A stretch of DNA of 34,758 nucleotides from Hyphomonadaceae bacterium (GTDB lineage: Bacteria; Pseudomonadota; Alphaproteobacteria; Caulobacterales; Aquidulcibacteraceae): positions 1 through 34,758 of the forward strand of contig JAPUEP010000273.1 in assembly GCA_027492515.1 (NCBI GenBank), in the 5' to 3' direction. Shown piece after piece: positions 33,779 to 34,758 of the stretch. The number at the start of each line of letters is the position of its first letter. Position 1 is the stretch's first letter. The translations under genes were made by a program, and so were the position numbers. The notes below the pieces were generated by a model. That model saw nothing but the letters and a program-made list of their open reading frames with translations, was not told the origin of the DNA and searched no databases.

Positions 33779-34758
33779 TTAATCTAGTGGCTTTGCAGCA
33801 AAACTACGGGCGATAAAAGCACCATGGCTTGGCATATTCTCAACTGCACTATCCATAATACTTTTAAGATTGGACATATAGTTTTCAATATCTTTAGGGT
33901 TAATCGTATTAACAAATGGGTGTGCAGATCTTGGCATTATGCCCTGCCCCACCATCACCTGAAGCCAACTTGTAACTTTGAATATATCGTTTTCTTTTTC
34001 ATTTATAATTCCCGCCTCACGGAAAAGTTCGATTCTATGCTTTAAACTATCTTGTATCGGTTTATTGCGCATGTCATCCCAAAATTTTTCGCCATTCCGT
34101 TCATTTGCATGATAATGCAAAACTATAAAGTCACGAATATAATCAAATTCACTTGTCATGTAATAATTATATTCATTTCGCAAATGATGGTTCTCACCAC
34201 TATGTGGGAACAAATTTATTAATTTAACAATGGCAGATTGAATTAAATGAATTGCAGTCGATTCTAAAGGTTCCAAGAATCCTGATGATAGACCAATAGC
34301 AATACAATTTTTATTCCAAAACTTTTTACGTCGACCAGTCGTGAATTTTATCATTCTAGGGTCAGCTAATGGTTTACCATCTAAATTTTTAAGTAGAATA
34401 TCATTTGCTTCATCATCACTCATATAATCAGAACAATATACATGACCATTACCGGTTCGGTGCTGCAATGGAATACGCCATTGCCAACCAGCTTTTTGTG
34501 CACTTGAGCGTGTATAAGGTATAATTGGTCGAACGCTTTCACAAGGAACAGCAATTGCACGATTTACTGGAAGCCATTCTGAAAAATCTTCAAAACCAGT
34601 TTTTAATGCACCTTCTATCAAAAGGCCCTTAAAACCAGAACAATCAATAAAAAACTGCCCTTCAATTTGGCTTCCATTTTCAAGTTTAATGGCTTCTATA
34701 TTTCCATTTTGCGCATTTAAAATTACGTCACAAACCTTACCTTCTACGCGTAAAACAC
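33779..34758 (-). CDS. Flavin-dependent tryptophan-halogenase-like protein (5' end beyond window)
   Basis: The C-terminal part of a Trp_halogenase family FAD protein; the N-terminus, including the FAD GxGxxG motif and the catalytic lysine, lies beyond the right edge. The frame stays open to the edge, so the TTG at 34621 is not its start. Visible features: QFFIDCSGFKGLLIEG, the halogenase motif GWQWRIPLQHRTGNGHVY (W-x-W-x-I-P), and IGLSSGFLEPLESTAIHLIQ. In Caulobacter-like bacteria such genes sit in sugar-uptake loci with TonB receptors, and their substrate is unknown. Followed by DUF6445. Confidence 0.9.
   Translation of the reverse strand, partial: VLRVEGKVCDVILNAQNGNIEAIKLENGSQIEGQFFIDCSGFKGLLIEGALKTGFEDFSEWLPVNRAIAVPCESVRPIIPYTRSSAQKAGWQWRIPLQHRTGNGHVYCSDYMSDDEANDILLKNLDGKPLADPRMIKFTTGRRKKFWNKNCIAIGLSSGFLEPLESTAIHLIQSAIVKLINLFPHSGENHHLRNEYNYYMTSEFDYIRDFIVLHYHANERNGEKFWDDMRNKPIQDSLKHRIELFREAGIINEKENDIFKVTSWLQVMVGQGIMPRSAHPFVNTINPKDIENYMSNLKSIMDSAVENMPSHGAFIARSFAAKPLD

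Noticed and set aside
34619-34621. TTG as start of the halogenase
   Set aside because: The frame is open to the window edge and encodes family sequence upstream (FIDCSGFKGLL), so the gene is truncated by the window, not short.
1-34758. CRISPR arrays, transposases, integrases, phage genes, tRNA or rRNA
   Set aside because: No regularly spaced repeats, recombinase motifs or RNA-gene folds were found on reading both strands.

Overview
The window looks like chromosomal DNA of an AT-rich alphaproteobacterium. The lpoA-like/hemW/rdgB/rph and rsmI/yraN neighbourhoods, the EipA (DUF1134) envelope protein, and a starch locus that pairs GH97, LacI, two GH13 enzymes, a DUF6445 protein and a flavin-dependent halogenase all point that way. 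The starch arrangement recalls the maltose locus of Caulobacter-like bacteria, so a Caulobacterales/Hyphomonadales-type organism is my best guess. The genus cannot be read from the sequence. I see no rRNA, tRNA, CRISPR array, transposase or phage gene.

Layout. (1) 1-2.4 kb, accessory: a HicAB toxin-antitoxin pair under a repeat-bearing promoter, then an unrecognised 481-residue protein with a clear PD-(D/E)XK nuclease core. (2) 2.4-17.8 kb, housekeeping: lepA, eipA, recR, yraN, rsmI, an LpoA/LppC-like lipoprotein, hemW, rdgB, rph, an HD hydrolase, an ATP-grasp enzyme, a PfkB kinase, rarD, DUF6157, a nitronate monooxygenase, a duplicated-fold membrane protein and a TfoX-N protein. Genes are tightly packed and several convergent pairs overlap at their 3' ends. 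A DUF2975/HTH pair and a 157-bp inverted repeat lie between rph and rdgB. (3) 17.8-21.8 kb: a probable secreted three-gene operon, in which two paralogous triple-DUF4189 proteins flank an S41 protease that lacks the CtpA-type lysine. This is the best candidate here for an undescribed system. (4) 21.8-26.0 kb: fumC, a secreted six-cysteine protein of unknown function, HMG-CoA lyase, and a proline-rich secreted protein whose stop overlaps the lyase start. (5) 26.1-34.8 kb, starch/maltodextrin use: GH97 alpha-glucosidase, LacI regulator, GH13 alpha-glucosidase and secreted GH13 alpha-amylase (4-bp overlap), then DUF6445 and a flavin-dependent halogenase that runs off the right edge.

How the genes work together. 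In the starch locus, the exported amylase would cut polymer to oligosaccharides. GH97 (signal peptide) and the cytoplasmic GH13_23-like glucosidase would release glucose, and LacI would control the set through palindromes around TTTGCAAA. Housekeeping genes cover translation (LepA, RsmI), RNA processing (Rph), nucleotide-pool cleaning (RdgB, perhaps the HD protein), recombination (RecR), haem trafficking (HemW) and cell-wall synthesis (LpoA-like). At least two genes (hicA, recR) appear to have leaderless transcripts: a good -35/-10 pair lies five to six bases before the ATG.
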